Origin: Melioribacter sp.
GTDB lineage: Bacteria > Bacteroidota > Ignavibacteria > Ignavibacteriales > Melioribacteraceae
Assembly: GCA_016841125.1 (NCBI GenBank)
Contig: JAENZU010000241.1
Location: forward strand, 1 to 5,910
Length of the DNA stretch: 5,910 nt
Direction: 5' to 3'
The position numbers were made by a program, and so were the translations under genes. The stretch's first letter is position 1. Every line of letters begins with the position of its first letter. Under the pieces are notes generated by a model. The model was not told the origin of the DNA. It saw only the letters and a program-made list of their open reading frames with translations, and ran no database searches. Below, piece after piece: positions 4,834 through 5,910 of the stretch.

Positions 4834-5880
4834 ATGGCGCAGGATAGAGATGCCAGAATGAAAATTTTAGAAGATACGATGTCAAACATCGAAAAGACGT
4901 ACGGTAAAGGTGCCATCATGAAATTGGGTGATGGTGTGATTAATAAAGTAGAATCGATTTCTACCGGTTCTATTTCACTCGATCACGCACTTGGTATCGG
5001 CGGAGTTCCAAGAGGCAGAATTGTTGAAATTTACGGACCGGAATCTTCCGGTAAAACCACTTTATGTCTGCACATTATTGCCGAAGCTCAAAAGGCGGGC
5101 GGTCTTGCCGCATTTGTGGATGCCGAACACGCATTGGATATTAATTACGGCAAGAGACTTCATGTTGATGTGAACAACCTCTTAATCTCTCAACCGGATT
5201 ACGGTGAACAAGCATTAGAAATAGTTGACACACTTGTTAGAAGCAATGCATTGGATATTATTGTGATTGATTCGGTTGCGGCACTTGTACCGCGTGCAGA
5301 AATTGAAGGCGAAATGGGTGATCCGCAAATGGCAGTTCAGGCTAGATTGATGTCTCAGGCTTTGCGAAAATTAACCGGAGCAATCAGCCGTTCAAAAACG
5401 TGTGTAATATTTACAAATCAATTACGTTCGAAAATTGGTATAATGTTCGGTAATCCCGAAACAACCACGGGCGGAAACGCACTAAAATTTTATGCTTCAC
5501 TAAGATTGGATATCCGCAGAATTGCCGCCATTAAAAATGGTCAGGATGTGATTGGTAATCGTACAAAAGTTAAAGTTGTAAAAAGCAAAGTCGCACCTCC
5601 GTTCAAAGAAGTGGAATTTGATATTTTATATAACGAAGGTATAAGTAAAACCGGTGATTTGCTTGATCTTGCAGTAAATATGAATATGATTAAAAAAAGC
5701 GGCGCATGGTTTACCTACGGCGAAGACAGATATCAGGGCAGGGAACAGTTTCGTCAGTTTCTGCTCGAAAACACCGAATTATTTGACAAATTGGAAAAAG
5801 AAGTTAGAACTGAGCTTGGTTTATTAAAAGATGAGCCGAAGGGAGAAACTGATGCCGAAGATAAATCAAAAAAGAAGTAA
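4834..5880 (+). CDS. recA: Recombinase RecA
   Basis: ATP-dependent DNA strand-exchange protein for homologous recombination repair, and co-protease for LexA-type repressors where these exist. At 348 residues it is full length. Walker A GPESSGKT is at 68-75; E98 lies in VDAEHALD (catalytic Glu, E96 in E. coli); Walker B is the IIVIDS strand; loop L1 EGEMGDPQM is at 158-166; FTNQLR at 193-198 holds Q196, the ATP sensor (Q194 in E. coli); loop L2 and its flank SKIGIMFGNPETTTGG are at 199-214. Numbering runs two ahead of E. coli. The short N-terminal helix, residues 8-22, is the polymerisation arm, and the C-terminus ends in a charged acidic/lysine tail, KDEPKGETDAEDKSKKK. No intein or insertion is present. 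It is the last complete gene of the run, with no separate promoter gap before it; independent control would have to lie inside thpR (see 4766-4788). Confidence 0.99.
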   Translation: MAQDRDARMKILEDTMSNIEKTYGKGAIMKLGDGVINKVESISTGSISLDHALGIGGVPRGRIVEIYGPESSGKTTLCLHIIAEAQKAGGLAAFVDAEHALDINYGKRLHVDVNNLLISQPDYGEQALEIVDTLVRSNALDIIVIDSVAALVPRAEIEGEMGDPQMAVQARLMSQALRKLTGAISRSKTCVIFTNQLRSKIGIMFGNPETTTGGNALKFYASLRLDIRRIAAIKNGQDVIGNRTKVKVVKSKVAPPFKEVEFDILYNEGISKTGDLLDLAVNMNMIKKSGAWFTYGEDRYQGREQFRQFLLENTELFDKLEKEVRTELGLLKDEPKGETDAEDKSKKK

Positions 5881-5910
5881 ATAAGAAAGTTTGTTTTGAA
5901 TAAAAAATGC
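5881..5910. other. Short tail after recA, no feature resolved
   Basis: Thirty AT-rich bases follow the recA stop. There is no hairpin with a T-run, so transcription may continue past the window. An ATG at 5907-5909 or a TTG at 5896-5898 could begin another gene (recX often follows recA), but too few codons are present to judge. Confidence 0.3.

Noticed and set aside
4991..5173. Alternative-frame open frame inside recA
   Set aside because: It overlaps the Walker A region of recA in another frame; no independent evidence for translation.
5896..5910. Possible start of a recX-like gene after recA
   Set aside because: At most five codons are available and there is no clear ribosome site; cannot be supported from this window.

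Overview
The window reads as an ordinary chromosomal housekeeping segment from an AT-rich bacterium. RecA and the lipid and purine enzymes are typical bacterial family members. AT-rich DNA, TTG starts and a promoter that also fits the Bacteroidota pattern (TTG ... TAnnTTTG) suggest the Bacteroidota/Chlorobi/Ignavibacteria neighbourhood. That placement is inference, not proof; a RecA or PurC tree would settle it. I see no mobile elements, CRISPR array, tRNA, rRNA or riboswitch.

Layout. Bases 1-554 carry the N-terminal 184 codons of a POT/PTR2-type (proton-coupled oligopeptide) MFS transporter on the minus strand, cut by the window edge. Bases 555-761 are a divergent intergenic region. It has a good promoter and a TTG start with Shine-Dalgarno for the rightward genes, a weak promoter candidate for the transporter, and two sets of short repeats that could be operators. 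From 762 to 5880 six genes and recA run rightward almost without gaps: purC, a stand-alone DUF971 (GBBH-like N-terminal) protein, pgsA, pgpA, cinA, thpR, recA. Junctions are overlaps of 1, 11 and 11 nt, gaps of 9 and 15 nt, and a direct abutment (thpR stop next to recA ATG). This is the signature of one transcription unit with translational coupling. The last 30 bases follow recA, with no terminator visible.

How the genes work together. PgsA and PgpA catalyse consecutive steps of phosphatidylglycerol synthesis (CDP-diacylglycerol to PG-phosphate to PG). PurC belongs to de novo purine synthesis. CinA (NMN deamidase/nucleotide pyrophosphatase), ThpR (RNA 2',3'-cyclic phosphodiesterase) and RecA (recombinase) form a nucleotide and nucleic-acid upkeep block; cinA-recA linkage is known in many bacteria. 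The DUF971 protein is the only operon member without a clear function. It keeps the full Cys-Cys-Cys-His zinc ligand set of its family.

No novel multi-gene system is evident. The points most worth a second look are regulatory (a near-palindrome 45 bp before recA inside thpR, and an inverted repeat over the purC -35 element), the stand-alone DUF971 protein, and a non-canonical residue in the transporter's TM1 motif.
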